Shown here piece by piece: positions 16,722 to 27,667 of a stretch of DNA of 64,000 bases. A model generated the notes under the pieces. The model searched no databases and was not told the DNA's origin. It was given only the letters and a program-made list of their open reading frames with translations. Every line of letters begins with the position of its first letter. Positions within the stretch are counted from its first letter, which is position 1. The translations under genes were made by a program, and so were the position numbers. This DNA is from Deinococcus deserti VCD115 (lineage in GTDB: Bacteria > Deinococcota > Deinococci > Deinococcales > Deinococcaceae): contig NC_012526.1 in assembly GCF_000020685.1 (NCBI RefSeq), forward strand, positions 1,528,001-1,592,000. The letters are read 5' to 3'.

Positions 16722-17396
16722 TTAGAACATCATCTTGAAGCCGATGCGGGCCTTGAAATTGGTGCCAGGACGGACAAAGCGGTTGTCGATGGCGTCGTAA
16801 GAGGGGTCACCAGGTGCGAAAGAATCGCTATCAGTAGTCCCGCCAGCCCTATTGGTATTGCTGTTGATGGTTGCGTCGAAGAAGTGGTCAATACCCAGGT
16901 CGCCGACCAGACTGAGGTTGCCGCTCAGGGCGTAGCTGGCCATAAAGCCGGCTCCAATGCCAAAGGCATTGCTCGTGTAGGTGGTGTTCAGGCCCGAGCC
17001 GTAGTCTTCAGTCGCACGGAACATTCCGTAGCGGCCACCGGCATAAATCATGGTGTCCAGGCCAGGGGCAATTTCACCGAGGCTGTAGGTACCATCCAGG
17101 CTTACCACGGTATGGCTTCCCGACTCGGTCGCCCCAGCCGCCTTGAAGCTGCCGAAGGTGCCCGTGCCAGGTGCAAGTTCACTCTCATCATTGATGGCGT
17201 CCGCAGCGCGGGTGAAAGCCACCCCAGCCTTAACACCGAACGGGCCGGCGACGAAAGGAGCGTGTACGAAGACTTCACCACTGAGTCCGGCAGCGTAGCC
17301 TCCGGTGAGACCAAGCTCAAAGGGCTGGGTGCTGACGGTCTGGGCTCCGGCAGTAGCGATAACGGTAAAGGCGCTGAGGGCGAGCAATTTCTTCAT
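16722..17396 (-). CDS. Exported beta-barrel-like outer membrane protein
   Basis: A 224-residue protein with a signal peptide (MKKLLALSAFTVIATAGAQ). After it come alternating polar/aromatic strands with many G, Y and F, such as FELGLTGGYAAGLSGEV and MIYAGGRYGMFRA, and the final residues FKARIGFKMMF end in phenylalanine as in outer-membrane barrels. It is probably a small barrel of about eight strands in the Deinococcus outer envelope. No enzymatic motif is seen. The ATG at 17396 is used because the signal peptide begins there. Confidence 0.7.
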   Translation of the reverse strand: MKKLLALSAFTVIATAGAQTVSTQPFELGLTGGYAAGLSGEVFVHAPFVAGPFGVKAGVAFTRAADAINDESELAPGTGTFGSFKAAGATESGSHTVVSLDGTYSLGEIAPGLDTMIYAGGRYGMFRATEDYGSGLNTTYTSNAFGIGAGFMASYALSGNLSLVGDLGIDHFFDATINSNTNRAGGTTDSDSFAPGDPSYDAIDNRFVRPGTNFKARIGFKMMF

Positions 17397-17637
17397 ATTG
17401 TCAGCTTCGTCCAGAAAGATGAGGAGCACTCATGAACTAGCCCATGGCGCGTTAACGTAAGCATGGTTACTGATCAGAAATCTCTCATCTTTCGGGTTCA
17501 TGAGGACCTGAAGCACCATCTGGCAGGGTGTTCCCGGGACAGTGGCGCAAACACCTTCGCTTTGCTAACTTGTACTGAGTTCAATTTGTCATGCTGGGGA
17601 GGTTGTCTGTCCAACTGACCCATCTCTGGAGGAGCCC

Positions 17638-18399
17638 ATGAACATCCTGACCCTTGTAAGACAAGTTCCGGACGCGGAAGCCCGCGTAAAGATCAACGCC
17701 CAGGCTGTTGACCTCGAAGGCACCACCCTCGTGATTGATGGCATGGACGAATATGGCGTCGAAGAAGCCCTGCGCCTCCGCGAAAGCGGTGCGGCTGTTG
17801 AGCAGATCATTGCGCTGGCCGTGGGGCCAAAGCGCGTTGAGGATGCTTTACGCACCGCACTGGCTATGGGCGTAGACCGCGCGATTCACGTAGAAACCAG
17901 TGAACGCCTGGATGCTGTCGCCCTGAGCCGGATTGTGGCTCAGATCGCGCAGGCGGAAAACATCGGACTGATTCTGGTCGGGGGGCAGGAAGCTGACTGG
18001 GACTCTCAGGCTCTGGGGGCGGCCACCGCCGAACGCCTGGGATGGCCGCAGCTCACCTGGACCAACGAACTGAAGATAGAGGGTGACGTTCTGACCGGCC
18101 GTCACGATGTGGACGACGGCAACGAAAGCTTCCGTGCCACTCTTCCCGCAGTGGTCACCACCCAGCAGGGTCTCAACGAGCCCCGGTACCCCACGCTGCC
18201 CAACATCATGAAAGCCAAGAAAAAGGAACTGCGCAAGGATGATCTCTCGCAGTACGGGGTCCAGCCCATGGTGCGCTATGTCAACGCAGAGATCCAGACC
18301 CGTGCGCGGCGCAACCACATGATCGACGGTAAAGACCCGCAGGCAGCGGCGGCCCAACTGCTGGAACTGCTGCGCAATGAAGCGAAAGTCCTGTCCTAA
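17638..18399 (+). CDS. etfB: Electron transfer flavoprotein beta subunit
   Basis: A 253-residue EtfB, the AMP-binding partner of EtfA in passing electrons from acyl-CoA and other dehydrogenases to the respiratory chain. It opens with [19 protein letters not shown] and has VEEALRL and [22 protein letters not shown], the latter including the conserved D-x-x-x-x-x-x-G-x-x-x-A site. GGAGG precedes the ATG. etfA follows 45 bases downstream in the same operon. Confidence 0.95.
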   Translation: MNILTLVRQVPDAEARVKINAQAVDLEGTTLVIDGMDEYGVEEALRLRESGAAVEQIIALAVGPKRVEDALRTALAMGVDRAIHVETSERLDAVALSRIVAQIAQAENIGLILVGGQEADWDSQALGAATAERLGWPQLTWTNELKIEGDVLTGRHDVDDGNESFRATLPAVVTTQQGLNEPRYPTLPNIMKAKKKELRKDDLSQYGVQPMVRYVNAEIQTRARRNHMIDGKDPQAAAAQLLELLRNEAKVLS

Positions 18400-18444
18400 G
18401 CGGCGCCTTCAACCAAAACTTCCAAAGTCCTTCAAGGAGTCCAG

Positions 18445-19395
18445 ATGATTCTGATTGTTGCTGAACACGCCGGGGGCAAACTCGGCAAGTCCACCCTGGA
18501 AATGGTCACTGCTGCGCGCGAAAGTGGCCGCGAAGGCCCCATTACACTGCTGGTTCTGGGCAGCGGCGTGGCTGAAGTCGCCAATGCCAGCGCCGCGTAT
18601 GCCGATCAGGTGCTGGTGGCCGACCTGCCCGAGCTGGCCACCTACAACGCCGAGCTGTGGGCTGCGGCCACCGCACAGATCGCTCAGGAAGGCGAAGCCA
18701 GCACGGTGATGATCGGCGGAAGCCGTTCAGGGCGCGAATACGCCCCTAGGGTCGCTGTAAAGCTCGACGCGCCCTATCTCGAAGACGCCATCCGGCTGAC
18801 GAGCAGCGGCAGCGCCCTGCAGGCTCAGCGCTACACGTACCTGGCGCGCGTCACAGAGACCGTCGAGGCCGAGGGGCCTGTCATCGTTGTGACGGTCAAA
18901 CCCGGTTCGTTTGCACCGGCGCAAGCTGCGGGCACTGCCGGCGAGCAGTACGACGTGGAACTTACTCTGCCTACTCCCCGGGTGGAAGTCACTGGCAAGA
19001 GTGTCGAAAAGACCAGCCGCGTGGCCCTGACCGAGGCCGACGTGATCGTGACGGGTGGCCGCGGCGTAGGCAGCCCCGAAAACTTTTCTGCGTATGTGGA
19101 GGGTCTGGCTGACGCTATCGGTGCCGGTGTTGGGGCAACCCGCGCCGTGGTAGACGCCGGCTGGCGCCCCTACGCCGAGCAGGTAGGACAGACCGGGAAG
19201 ACCGTGCAGCCCGGCGCCTACATCGCCCTGGGCGTCAGCGGAGCCGTGCAGCACCTGTCTGGCATGGGCAAAAGTAAGCACATCATCGCCATCAACAAAG
19301 ATGCCGAGGCGCCGATTTTCAAGGTGGCCGACTACGGCATTGTCGGTGACGTCAATCAGATTGTCCCAGCCCTGATTGCAGAAGCACGCAAGTAA
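18445..19395 (+). CDS. etfA: Electron transfer flavoprotein alpha subunit
   Basis: A 316-residue EtfA, the FAD-carrying subunit. The C-terminal FAD domain shows [13 protein letters not shown] (near residue 205), [34 protein letters not shown] and [20 protein letters not shown], all classic EtfA segments. It pairs with EtfB just upstream. The start is an ATG after AAGGAG. Confidence 0.96.
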   Translation: MILIVAEHAGGKLGKSTLEMVTAARESGREGPITLLVLGSGVAEVANASAAYADQVLVADLPELATYNAELWAAATAQIAQEGEASTVMIGGSRSGREYAPRVAVKLDAPYLEDAIRLTSSGSALQAQRYTYLARVTETVEAEGPVIVVTVKPGSFAPAQAAGTAGEQYDVELTLPTPRVEVTGKSVEKTSRVALTEADVIVTGGRGVGSPENFSAYVEGLADAIGAGVGATRAVVDAGWRPYAEQVGQTGKTVQPGAYIALGVSGAVQHLSGMGKSKHIIAINKDAEAPIFKVADYGIVGDVNQIVPALIAEARK

Positions 19396-19412
19396 CGCGA
19401 GTTGCAGTGTTC

Positions 19413-19449
19413 ACCGCGCCACCCGGATCCCGGGGCGGCGCGGTTTTTG
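19413..19449 (+). terminator. Intrinsic terminator of etfBA
   Basis: Arms ACCGCGCC and GGCGCGGT around a G/C-rich loop, followed by TTTTTG. Confidence 0.85.
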
Positions 19450-19526
19450 TGAGGCCAGGGGCCTTTATAACTTCAGCGTTTTTTGACACTTTGCCCACTG
19501 TCTCAGCGGCTGTCCGACACTAAAGC

Positions 19527-20294
19527 ATGACGCCTCAGATCCCTGAAACAGGCGCCCCTCCGTGCGTGATCGTGACTGGGGCGGCGCGCGGCATCGGGCG
19601 GGCGATCGCGGAACTGTACACCGAGCGCGGCGCCCGGGTGCTGAGTGTAGACCTGACCCTGCCGCCGCCCCTGCGTGGCCAACGAAGGATCAGGGCAGAT
19701 ATCAGTACCGCCAGTGGTCGCGAACGTATAGGACGTGCGGCCCGGGAACTGGGGGGCGTGAACGTCCTGGTCAATAACGCGGCCTTTCAGGGAGCACATG
19801 GAAGCGTACTGGAGGTCAGTGAGCGCGGCTGGGCGCGGACCCTGAGCGTGAATCTGACTGCGCCGCTGCTGCTGACACGTGCCCTGATTGATCTGATGCC
19901 TCATGGAAGTACGGTCGTGAACGTGGCCAGCGTGCAGGGCCTGTTTGCCGAACAGAACAATGCCGCCTACAACGCCAGCAAGGGTGGTCTGGTCAACCTG
20001 ACGCGCGCGATGGCACTGGACCTGGCGTCCCACGGCATCCGGGTCAATGCCGTAGCCCCCGGCGCAATCAGCACCGAAGGAGTTCTGCAGGCTATTCAGG
20101 ACAGTTCCGATCCCGTAAACACCCGCCGGGACTATGAGGACCTGCACGCCCTGAGGCGCCTCGGGGCCCCCCGTGAAGTGGCGCAGGTGGTGTATTTCCT
20201 GGGCAGCGACGAGTCCAGCTTTATGACCGGCGCGATTGTTCCCGTGGATGGCGGCATGACCGCGAGCTTCATGATGGCTGGGCGACCAGTCTGA
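19527..20294 (+). CDS. SDR-family oxidoreductase
   Basis: A 255-residue short-chain dehydrogenase. The nucleotide motif TGAARGIG is at residues 14-21, NNAA near 85, the catalytic serine region NVASVQG near 135, and the YNASK catalytic motif near 150. PGAISTEG and a C-terminal G-x-x-x-x-V-D-G-G-M complete a classical SDR. The Asp after the second strand (LSVDL) argues for NAD rather than NADP. The substrate is unknown. Confidence 0.9.
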   Translation: MTPQIPETGAPPCVIVTGAARGIGRAIAELYTERGARVLSVDLTLPPPLRGQRRIRADISTASGRERIGRAARELGGVNVLVNNAAFQGAHGSVLEVSERGWARTLSVNLTAPLLLTRALIDLMPHGSTVVNVASVQGLFAEQNNAAYNASKGGLVNLTRAMALDLASHGIRVNAVAPGAISTEGVLQAIQDSSDPVNTRRDYEDLHALRRLGAPREVAQVVYFLGSDESSFMTGAIVPVDGGMTASFMMAGRPV

Positions 20295-20399
20295 CCCACG
20301 CTCAGGCGGGAGGGATTCGTGGCTGCCCGAGCCGCTGAAGCGAACCGCTGAGCAGAAGGGCAGGAGCATCTGGACAAGCGCCCCACGCAGACAAACAAC

Positions 20400-20440
20400 A
20401 CCGGAGCCACAAGAAAGCGGCCCTTTCTCGTGGCTCCGGT
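20400..20440. terminator. Bidirectional hairpin between SDR and dsbB
   Basis: Arms ACCGGAGCCAC and GTGGCTCCGGT enclose a second stem (AGAAAG with CTTTCT), giving a long interrupted hairpin between two convergent genes. Confidence 0.7.
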
Positions 20441-20451
20441 CCTTTCCGGCC

Positions 20452-20898
20452 TTATATGAAGCGTTCGCGGCGCCAGGAAAGAAGCGCCAGGATCAGCGTA
20501 AATGCAATCATGCTCAGTACCGGGATGGTAATGACACTGTTCAGTCCGGAAAGCGCACCACTGCCCCAAAGCGGCCAGGGAATATTGCAGGCCACGGTGG
20601 TGGGGTCCGGAGCACAGGCCTTGAGGGTGGGAATCCAGCCCCAGTCCTCGGCATTCTGGACCAAGGCGATGATCCACCCGACGGCCGCCAGGGGCCATGC
20701 GTAGACCCGGATGCCTGTATCTCCCCTCAGTGCCGCAATCCCCAACCACAGGGCCAGTGGGTACATGCAGATGCGCTGGTACCAGCACAGGACGCAGGGC
20801 TTGAACCCCAGGACATTGCTCAGATACAGGCTGCCCAGAGTGGCGACCAGGGCCACCACCCAGGCGGCGTAGATCCGGTTATCAGCGGAAGACAGCAC
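20452..20898 (-). CDS. dsbB: Disulfide bond formation protein B
   Basis: A four-helix membrane protein of about 148 residues that re-oxidises a DsbA partner with quinone. It has the CVLC motif after the first helix ([11 protein letters not shown]) and the second cysteine pair [10 protein letters not shown] in the other periplasmic loop, so both redox pairs are present. The GTG at 20898 lies one base after the dsbA-like stop; an upstream TTG at 20919 overlapping dsbA would add seven residues. Placement directly behind a DsbA-like gene supports a functional pair. Confidence 0.9.
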   Translation of the reverse strand: MLSSADNRIYAAWVVALVATLGSLYLSNVLGFKPCVLCWYQRICMYPLALWLGIAALRGDTGIRVYAWPLAAVGWIIALVQNAEDWGWIPTLKACAPDPTTVACNIPWPLWGSGALSGLNSVITIPVLSMIAFTLILALLSWRRERFI

Positions 20899-20899
20899 G

Positions 20900-21607
20900 T
20901 TAGTTGCTGGCGTCCTCAATGGCTTTGCTCACATCGGCCATCAGGTAGCTGCTCTGCCCCTGGGTATTCATGACTTCCTTGCCATTGACGAACACCGTCG
21001 GCGTGTGGTTCACGCGGGCGTCCTCAACCATTTTCTTTTCAGCCTCGACGAGGGAGGCAGTGGCGTCGGTGTCAAGGCAGGTCGCGAACTTCCCGGTGTC
21101 CAGACCCTCAACGTTGGCAGCCAGTTCCTTGAGGCGGGCCTTGGTGGCCCAGACTGTGCCCTCGTCCCCCTGAGCACGGAACAGGATGCTCTTGAAGCTG
21201 CCAAACGCCTTATTGCCTCCCTGATCGTAAACGCAGCGGGCCGCCTGAGCTGCGAGCTTGCTGTCATCGGTGGGCAGGCGGCGAGCCTCAGCCAGGAATG
21301 GCCAGACCACGGTATAAAGCTTGGCCTTGCCAGTCTGCACGTACTTGCTGGTCAGCTCCGGAGCAATGGTTTCCTCGAAGGTCTTGCACACCGGACACTT
21401 GAAGTCCTCGACCACCACCACACTGACGGGGGCTTCTGCCAGCCCGGCGTAGGGCACAGTGGACAGGTTGAAATCTGCGGTCAATCCTGCGCCTGGAGCC
21501 GGCTTTCCACGAACGGCGATCAGGGCCAGCCCGATCAGGAGCGCCGCCAGCAGCGTCCCGACGACCAGCATGGTTCGGTTGGGGTTACTTCCCTGAAGTC
21601 TCGTCAT
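20900..21607 (-). CDS. DsbA-like thiol-disulfide oxidoreductase (membrane-anchored)
   Basis: A 235-residue protein with one N-terminal transmembrane anchor (about residues 14-31) and a DsbA-type thioredoxin domain. The active site is CPVC in [15 protein letters not shown] (near residue 75), and the helical insert and cis-proline region [11 protein letters not shown] are clear. It would oxidise exported proteins and be regenerated by the DsbB encoded next. The start overlaps the preceding membrane-protein gene by 23 bases. Confidence 0.9.
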   Translation of the reverse strand: MTRLQGSNPNRTMLVVGTLLAALLIGLALIAVRGKPAPGAGLTADFNLSTVPYAGLAEAPVSVVVVEDFKCPVCKTFEETIAPELTSKYVQTGKAKLYTVVWPFLAEARRLPTDDSKLAAQAARCVYDQGGNKAFGSFKSILFRAQGDEGTVWATKARLKELAANVEGLDTGKFATCLDTDATASLVEAEKKMVEDARVNHTPTVFVNGKEVMNTQGQSSYLMADVSKAIEDASN

Positions 21608-22229
21608 TTGCTGAGGAGTTTACCGTTTCCCTACCAGCAACCGTGTCCGGGACACGTTCTGCGGTTCCTCTGTCCTGTCCGGCTGCCACCGGAACCCGGG
21701 CACGGTGCTGATCCCGGGTCCGGGCTGCCCGCCGACGCAGGATAATGCCGACAACCTGACGGACAAAGCTGAATGCCAGCCCGATCATCATGGCCAGAAT
21801 GGCCGTCCGCTGGAATTCAACGTTGGCAGGCAAGGTCAGCTGAGGATCGATGCGTGGACCAAAGCGACCTGTCGCCAGCAGGGTTCCGGCAAAAAGCAGC
21901 CCTGCAAAGGGCAGGACGAACGGCCCCCCTGAATGCTTGATCAGCAGTAACCCCATCAGCGGACCAGCAACGAGGGGGACAATCACCGCCCACTGGGCCG
22001 GAGCCCCACCGGGGGCAAAAAACGCCAGCCCCCCCAACAGCAGCCCCAGGTACCCGAACCAGCCTCCCAGTTCGTCGGCCAGGATGACGAGCAGCACCCA
22101 TATGAACAGCAGAGCCGGCCACTCCCCGGTCGCCCACATCAGAAACGCCAGGATGCCCAGCAGGGTCAGGCCAGTAAAGACCCGCATAAAGTCCAGGAAC
22201 CGGCCACGGTTACGCGTCTCTGCAGTCAT
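21585..22229 (-). CDS. Hypothetical multi-pass membrane protein
   Basis: A protein of about 214 residues with five or six hydrophobic segments between residues 15 and 160 and a basic, then acidic, hydrophilic tail. I recognise no family. The ATG at 22229 is chosen; a TTG at 22241 overlapping the uvrA stop is an alternative that would couple the two genes. It lies between uvrA and the dsbA-like gene and overlaps the latter, so these genes may be co-transcribed. A role in the envelope redox pathway is possible from context only. Confidence 0.7.
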   Translation of the reverse strand: MTAETRNRGRFLDFMRVFTGLTLLGILAFLMWATGEWPALLFIWVLLVILADELGGWFGYLGLLLGGLAFFAPGGAPAQWAVIVPLVAGPLMGLLLIKHSGGPFVLPFAGLLFAGTLLATGRFGPRIDPQLTLPANVEFQRTAILAMMIGLAFSFVRQVVGIILRRRAARTRDQHRARVPVAAGQDRGTAERVPDTVAGRETVNSSANDETSGK

Positions 22230-22237
22230 GACGGCTG

Positions 22238-25200
22238 TCAAGCGCCCGCCGCCTTCTTGGTCCGGGGCTTACGGGCCGGGCCTGCAAGAACCGGCGCAGG
22301 TCCGGCAGCCACGATGCCCGGCACGCGGCGCAGGTACTCTCCGGTATAGCTCGTGGGGTGCGCGGCCAGTTCCTCAGGGGTGCCTGTAGCCACCACCTGT
22401 CCGCCGCGCACGCCTCCCTCGGGGCCAAGATCAATCAGGTGGTCGGCACACTTCATCACGTCCAGATTATGTTCGATGATGACAAGCGTGTTGCCACCCT
22501 CTGCCAGACGCTGAAGCACCACCATCAGCTTGCGCACGTCTTCAAAGTGCAGGCCGGTGGTCGGCTCGTCGAGAATGTAGATGGTTTTGCCGGTCGCACG
22601 GCGCGCCAGTTCGGAAGCCAGTTTGATGCGCTGGGCTTCTCCTCCCGAAAGCGTGGTGCTCGGCTGACCGATCCGCATGTACCCCAGACCGACGTCACAC
22701 AGCAGCTGCATCTTTTTCTGAATGGCGGGAATGGCCTCGAAGAAGCTTTCAGCGTCCTCCACGGTCATGTCCAGCACGTCGGCAATGGTTTTGCCGTTGT
22801 ACTTGACCTCCAGCGTCTCGCGGTTGTAGCGCGCCCCCTTGCAGACCTCGCACGGTACGTAAATGTCCGGCAGGAAGTTCATCTCGATTTTCATGACCCC
22901 GTCGCCCTTGCAGTGCTCGCAGCGGCCACCTTTCACGTTGAAGGAGAAGCGCCCGGCCTGATAGCCGCGCCGGCGGGCCTCCGGGGTACGGGTGAACAGG
23001 TCCCGGATCTCGGTGAACACGCCGGTGTAGGTGGCCGGGTTACTGCGGGGTGTACGGCCGATGGGCGACTGGTCGATCTCAATGACCTTGTCCAGATGCT
23101 CCATGCCTTCGATGCGCTCACATCGCCCTGGAGTGGTCTTGGCACCGTTGAGTTCCCGGGCCAGCGTGGCGTGCAGGATGTCATGAATCAGCGTGCTCTT
23201 ACCGCTGCCTGACGGCCCGGTCACTACTGTCATGGTGCCCAGCGGAATCTCGATGCTGACGTTCTGCAGGTTGTGCTCGGTGGCACCCAGCACCTTGAGC
23301 CGCTTGCCGTTGCCCCGGCGGCGCTCGGTGGGCACCTCAATTTTCAGCTCACCGCGCAGGTAACGTCCGGTCAGGCTGTCCTTGTTTTTCTTGACCTGCT
23401 GTGGTGTGCCGACAGCCACGACTTCACCGCCGTGAACGCCGGCACCTGGACCCATATCGACCAGATAGTCAGCCTCCATCATGGTGTCCTCGTCATGCTC
23501 CACCACCAGCAGGGTGTTGCCCAGGTCACGCAGGTGCTTCAGGGTGCCGATCAGGCGGTGGTTGTCCTTGGGATGCAGCCCGATGCTGGGTTCGTCGAGC
23601 ACATACAGCACGCCGGTCAGGCCGGAGCCCACCTGGGTCGCCAGCCGGATACGCTGCGCCTCTCCCCCACTCAGGGTGTTGGCGGTGCGGTCCAGGCTCA
23701 GGTAGTCCAGGCCGACGTCCACCAGGAACTTCAGCCGGGTGCGGATGGCCTTGAGGATCGGGGCAGCCACGGCGCTGCCGAAGGCATTCAGCGTGTACTC
23801 GTAATGACGGGGACCATGCGCCCGCGCGGTGCCGCCCAGGTGCCCTTTCAGGTGCGGGGCAATGGTGTCGTGGTTGAGCAGCCCCTCTTGCAACTGACCG
23901 AAATACGCGTCGGCATCCAGGACGCTCATGCCACTGGTCTGGGAGATGTTGAGCCCACCCACCCGGACGGCCAGGATCTCTGGCTTGTAGCGGGTGCCGC
24001 CGCAGGTAGGGCACGGCTGGAGCTCCATCAGCTCTTCAAGCTTCTCGCGCATAAATTCCGACTCGGTATCGGCATAGCGCCGTTCCAGGTTGGGAATCAC
24101 GCCCTCGAACTCGGTCATGAAGCGCATGGTCTCCTTGCCGTTACGGCGGTAAACCACCTCAAAGGGCTTGCCGGGGCCGCGTAGCACAGCCTTCTGGGCC
24201 GCTGCTGGCAGATCACGCCAGGGCGTCTTCACACTGAAGCCCAGGTGCTCGGCCAGGGCCTGCAACTTGTCCCAGTAATAGATCCCGCCGCCCGTGCCCT
24301 TCTTGCTCCACGGGAGGATGGCACCTTCAGCGATAGACAGTTTGTCGTCGATCACGATATCGGGGCTGAATTCCTGCTTGCTGCCCAGTCCCGCGCAGTC
24401 CCCGCAGGCACCGTACGGCGAGTTGAACGAAAAGGACCGGGGCTCGAGTTCTTCGAGCACGCTGCCGTGTTCCGGACAGGCGAACTTCTCGGAGTACAGC
24501 TCCTCATGAGCCCCGCCATCCTCGCCAGCGTCGGGCATCAGGACCCGCAAGAGGCCCTCGCCACGGCGCAGGCCCAGTTCCACACTCTCGGCAATTCGGG
24601 TCCGGTCCGACTCACGCAGGGTCAGACGGTCAATCACCACGTCGACGTCATGCTTCTCGAACTTTTCCAGCTTGAGCTTCTCGGCCTCTTCAAGCTCGTA
24701 CAGGGTGCCGTCCACGCGCACCCGGGAAAAGCCCTCACGCCGCAGGTCCGCGAACAGTTTGCGGTACTCGCCCTTGCGGCCGCGTACCATTGGCGCCAGC
24801 AGAATGGCCCGCTTGTCGCTGTAGCCGGCCAGAAGCCTGTCCGTGATTTCACTGGGGCTCTGCTTCTCGATCTTTCGGCCGCAGACCGGGCAATACGGTG
24901 TCCCGACCCGGGCGTACAGCAGGCGGAGGTAGTCGTGGATCTCGGTGACCGTTCCCACCGTGGAGCGGGGGTTATGGCTGGTGGTCTTCTGGTCGATGGA
25001 AATGGCCGGTGACAGGCCGGTGATGCTGTCTACATCCGGCTTTTCCATCAGCCCCAGGAATTGCCGGGCGTAGGCCGACAGGCTTTCCACATAGCGGCGC
25101 TGGCCCTCGGCATAGATGGTGTCGAAAGCCAGCGTGCTTTTGCCGCTTCCCGAGACGCCAGTAATCACCACGAACTGGTCGCGGGGAAGCTCGACCGTGA

Positions 25201-25252
25201 TGTTCTTCAGGTTGTGTTCGCGTGCGCCGCGCACGATCAGGTTGTTCTGCAA
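22238..25252 (-). CDS. uvrA: Excinuclease ABC subunit UvrA
   Basis: A UvrA of about 1004 residues, the damage-scanning ATPase of nucleotide excision repair. It has two ABC modules with Walker [10 protein letters not shown] and GPSGSGKST, and [12 protein letters not shown] and [12 protein letters not shown] signatures. Zinc modules are visible as CPVCGRK, CPTCGG and CEHCKGDG...CEVCKG. The TTG at 25252 is chosen because AAGGAG lies 8 bases upstream and translation then begins [17 protein letters not shown], as in other UvrA proteins. The longer reading frame back to 25369 would add 39 unconserved residues. Confidence 0.95.
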   Translation of the reverse strand: MQNNLIVRGAREHNLKNITVELPRDQFVVITGVSGSGKSTLAFDTIYAEGQRRYVESLSAYARQFLGLMEKPDVDSITGLSPAISIDQKTTSHNPRSTVGTVTEIHDYLRLLYARVGTPYCPVCGRKIEKQSPSEITDRLLAGYSDKRAILLAPMVRGRKGEYRKLFADLRREGFSRVRVDGTLYELEEAEKLKLEKFEKHDVDVVIDRLTLRESDRTRIAESVELGLRRGEGLLRVLMPDAGEDGGAHEELYSEKFACPEHGSVLEELEPRSFSFNSPYGACGDCAGLGSKQEFSPDIVIDDKLSIAEGAILPWSKKGTGGGIYYWDKLQALAEHLGFSVKTPWRDLPAAAQKAVLRGPGKPFEVVYRRNGKETMRFMTEFEGVIPNLERRYADTESEFMREKLEELMELQPCPTCGGTRYKPEILAVRVGGLNISQTSGMSVLDADAYFGQLQEGLLNHDTIAPHLKGHLGGTARAHGPRHYEYTLNAFGSAVAAPILKAIRTRLKFLVDVGLDYLSLDRTANTLSGGEAQRIRLATQVGSGLTGVLYVLDEPSIGLHPKDNHRLIGTLKHLRDLGNTLLVVEHDEDTMMEADYLVDMGPGAGVHGGEVVAVGTPQQVKKNKDSLTGRYLRGELKIEVPTERRRGNGKRLKVLGATEHNLQNVSIEIPLGTMTVVTGPSGSGKSTLIHDILHATLARELNGAKTTPGRCERIEGMEHLDKVIEIDQSPIGRTPRSNPATYTGVFTEIRDLFTRTPEARRRGYQAGRFSFNVKGGRCEHCKGDGVMKIEMNFLPDIYVPCEVCKGARYNRETLEVKYNGKTIADVLDMTVEDAESFFEAIPAIQKKMQLLCDVGLGYMRIGQPSTTLSGGEAQRIKLASELARRATGKTIYILDEPTTGLHFEDVRKLMVVLQRLAEGGNTLVIIEHNLDVMKCADHLIDLGPEGGVRGGQVVATGTPEELAAHPTSYTGEYLRRVPGIVAAGPAPVLAGPARKPRTKKAAGA

Positions 25253-25571
25253 GTCAGCCACTCCTTGAACGCGGCCAGCACAGCAAAACCAGCCGCCCTT
25301 GGTTACGTTGCGTGCGTAAGGCAGGGCCCCCGCTCTGAAACGAGACAGTTTAGCAGGGCAGGGCGGCACACGGCTACCGACAGGCCCGTATGGGATTGGT
25401 TAACCTTGCCCCGAGCAGCTCCTGGACAGCGATAAACCTTGACTTGCCGTAAATCCCGGAGGTCTAAGCCCCGTTTCGGTGGCCCAGAAACCCCGGTCAC
25501 TCCTCCATCACACATTCTGCTGAGCGTTGTTTATGCCACATCTGCCACCCGCGCTCACTCTCCGTACCGCC
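25253..25571. other. Gap between rRNA methyltransferase and uvrA
   Basis: About 320 bases without a supported gene. I looked on the minus strand for the palindromic radiation-desiccation response motif that precedes uvrA in some deinococci and did not find a convincing copy; only a half-site-like TTATGCCA occurs near 25530. Confidence 0.4.
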
Positions 25572-26750
25572 TCAAGTCTGCTTCCTCAGCAGGATGCTTT
25601 TCAGATACAGGCTTTCCGGAACGCTCAGCAGGTGCGGGTGGTCGGCGGGCTGGTACGTGACGGCGACCACTTCAGCGTCCGTGCCCGCCTCGGCAGCAGC
25701 CACGCGGGCAGCGTCCAGCAGGTCATCAACGCGGATGTAATGAGCGCAGGTACTGATCAGCAGGTGCCCGCCATCTTCGAGCATGCGCAGTGACCGCGCC
25801 GCGCCGTCAGTAAAAATTCGCTTGGCTTTGGGTACATCGTCACGGCGCTTGGCCAGGGTAGGCGGATCAAGCACCACTGCACTGAATTTCCGTTTCTCCT
25901 TCTCCAGGCCAGCCAGCTGCTCCAGCGCGTCACCCCAGCGCACCCCGACATTCACCCCGTTGGCCCGCGCTGCCCCTTCCAGCGCGCCCAGGGCCACCTG
26001 ATCCTTGTCCAAGGCAACAGCTTTGGCTCCTTCTTTCGCCGCATGCAGGCTGAAGCCCCCGGTGTAGGAATACACATCGAGAAAGCCACTGCCCGGACGC
26101 ACGAAGGTCCGCATCATGCGGCGGTTGTCGCGCTGGTCCAGAAAAAACCCGGTCTTCTGGGCATCCATGGGAGCAAAGTGCAGCTGAAGGTCATCCTCGT
26201 AGAACTCCACCCGTTCCGGCAGATCACCCCACAGAACCCCCGTCTGGAGGTCCAGGCCTTCCCTACGGCGTTCTCCCGTATCACTGCGCTCGTAGGCGGC
26301 GACCGCGCCAGTGGTTTCACGCAGGGCTTTCAGAATCAGGTCGCGGTGGCGCTCCACCCCGGCATTCCTCAACTGCACACTCAGCACGTCCCCGAACTGG
26401 TCGGCGATGACACCCGGCAGACCGTCCGCTTCGGCGTGCAGCACGCGCACAGCGTTCGTGTTCAGAATACGGCCCTCGCGGCGGGCACGCGCAGCCTTAA
26501 GCCGTGTGCGGTAGAACGCCAGGTCGATATCCTCTTTCTGCCAGGTCAGCATGCGCAGAGGCGTCGCGCCCTGCGGGTTGAAGTACCCCCGGCCCAGAAA
26601 AGCCCCGCCCTGAGCCTGCACGGTTACGACCTCTCCAGGCGTGATACCGGGGTCCGCGTCAGCGATATCGCCGGAATGACCGAAAGGGTATCGGCCCGCG
26701 ATTCGACGCACCGATTGAGGTTGAATGGTGACAGTCAGGGACTTCTTCAT
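25572..26750 (-). CDS. Class I SAM-dependent 23S rRNA cytosine methyltransferase (RlmI-like)
   Basis: A 392-residue protein of the RlmI/YccW family (m5C on 23S rRNA). The N-terminal PUA-like part includes GEVVTVQAQGGAFLGRGYFN, the central EEHEH-like part ends with KTGFFLDQRDNRR, and the Rossmann part has LDVYSYTGGFSLHAA (motif I) and VVLDPPTLAKRRDD (motif IV). The target cytidine is inferred by family. The ATG lacks a Shine-Dalgarno, but TAGCCT lies 6 bases upstream, fitting leaderless expression. Confidence 0.9.
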   Translation of the reverse strand: MKKSLTVTIQPQSVRRIAGRYPFGHSGDIADADPGITPGEVVTVQAQGGAFLGRGYFNPQGATPLRMLTWQKEDIDLAFYRTRLKAARARREGRILNTNAVRVLHAEADGLPGVIADQFGDVLSVQLRNAGVERHRDLILKALRETTGAVAAYERSDTGERRREGLDLQTGVLWGDLPERVEFYEDDLQLHFAPMDAQKTGFFLDQRDNRRMMRTFVRPGSGFLDVYSYTGGFSLHAAKEGAKAVALDKDQVALGALEGAARANGVNVGVRWGDALEQLAGLEKEKRKFSAVVLDPPTLAKRRDDVPKAKRIFTDGAARSLRMLEDGGHLLISTCAHYIRVDDLLDAARVAAAEAGTDAEVVAVTYQPADHPHLLSVPESLYLKSILLRKQT

Positions 26751-27047
26751 CCGAGCAGGCTACCGCACCGGTCGCCGCGCATCCGGGAGCCTGCAGCCAG
26801 AGTTCCGGCAGATCCACTGGAGGCAGATCTGTTCAGAGTTGTGCATGCCACACCCAGGGTTCCGGTGTTTCAGATGCTTCGCTCTACGCTCCGGATGCCC
26901 TGGAACCCGGTCCTTTTCCAGATCTTCAGGCAGCGTAACGGCATTCTGAAGACAGTCCGGAGTAAATATCGGTAGCCTGTGTGGGCCATCCCACAGGCCT
27001 GGAAGTGAAAGTCGTGTACACCCTACGGATCAGGAGGTTGACCACCC

Positions 27048-27569
27048 ATGAAAAAAGCCTTGTTTGTAGCTCCATTTGCCTTGAGCCTCGCTGCGTGCGG
27101 GATTATTCCCCTCCCATCTATACCTATTCCAAATGCTGAAATTCCCCTGTCATCGGTATTGGCAACCACTTCTAATCAAGTTGTGTATCTGAATCGCAAT
27201 GCATTAGGGGGCGCGAGCATGCCTTCACAGTTAAGGGACCTGACCATTACTGGGGATGCGGTGTATGTAAAGAAGGGAGGCACTTTGAAGTCCCTGAGAC
27301 TGTATGTGCGCTCTTCCTTGCCCACTACTGACTGCAAACTTATCGGTACCATGGCGTATGCTTGCCCAGCTGCTGGCGAGGGGTCACAGGTCATCGGTAC
27401 AGTTAACCTAAATGCCACCGAGCCCCAAAAGTTCACGTTACGTGGGGAAGCCTTGGACGAGGCGGCCAAAAAAGGCACAGGCTTTTTCGGCGTGCAAATC
27501 ATTGACGGTATCCCAGTGGAATCCGAAATTATCGAACTACGCAATATGCGGGCTCAACCCAGGCTCTGA
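27048..27569 (+). CDS. Hypothetical lipoprotein, lower GC
   Basis: A 173-residue protein with a lipoprotein signal (MKKALFVAPFALSLAACG, lipobox LAAC with Cys at 17). The rest is a beta-rich, unrecognised domain with two further cysteines near residues 98 and 108 that could form a disulfide. AGGAGG with 9-base spacing precedes the ATG. Codons are visibly less GC-rich at third positions than in neighbouring genes, hinting at later acquisition. A strong terminator follows. Confidence 0.8.
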   Translation: MKKALFVAPFALSLAACGIIPLPSIPIPNAEIPLSSVLATTSNQVVYLNRNALGGASMPSQLRDLTITGDAVYVKKGGTLKSLRLYVRSSLPTTDCKLIGTMAYACPAAGEGSQVIGTVNLNATEPQKFTLRGEALDEAAKKGTGFFGVQIIDGIPVESEIIELRNMRAQPRL

Positions 27570-27608
27570 CTTACCCAGGCCAGACTCTAAGACGCCCAAT
27601 CCCATCCC

Positions 27609-27657
27609 AGCCAGCGCACCGGCAGCCAGCGCACAGTCTGCCGGTGCGCTGGCTTTA
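27609..27657 (+). terminator. Intrinsic terminator of the lipoprotein gene
   Basis: A perfect 16-bp stem (27609-27624 with 27639-27654) and a 14-base loop, followed by TTTAATC. The loop repeats GCCAGCGCAC from the left arm, which allows an alternative pairing. Confidence 0.85.
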
Positions 27658-27667
27658 ATCTGTAGGA

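Noticed and set aside
25253..25571. Possible radiation-desiccation response motif upstream of uvrA
   Set aside because: Only a half-site-like TTATGCCA is present, too far from the start and without the second half.
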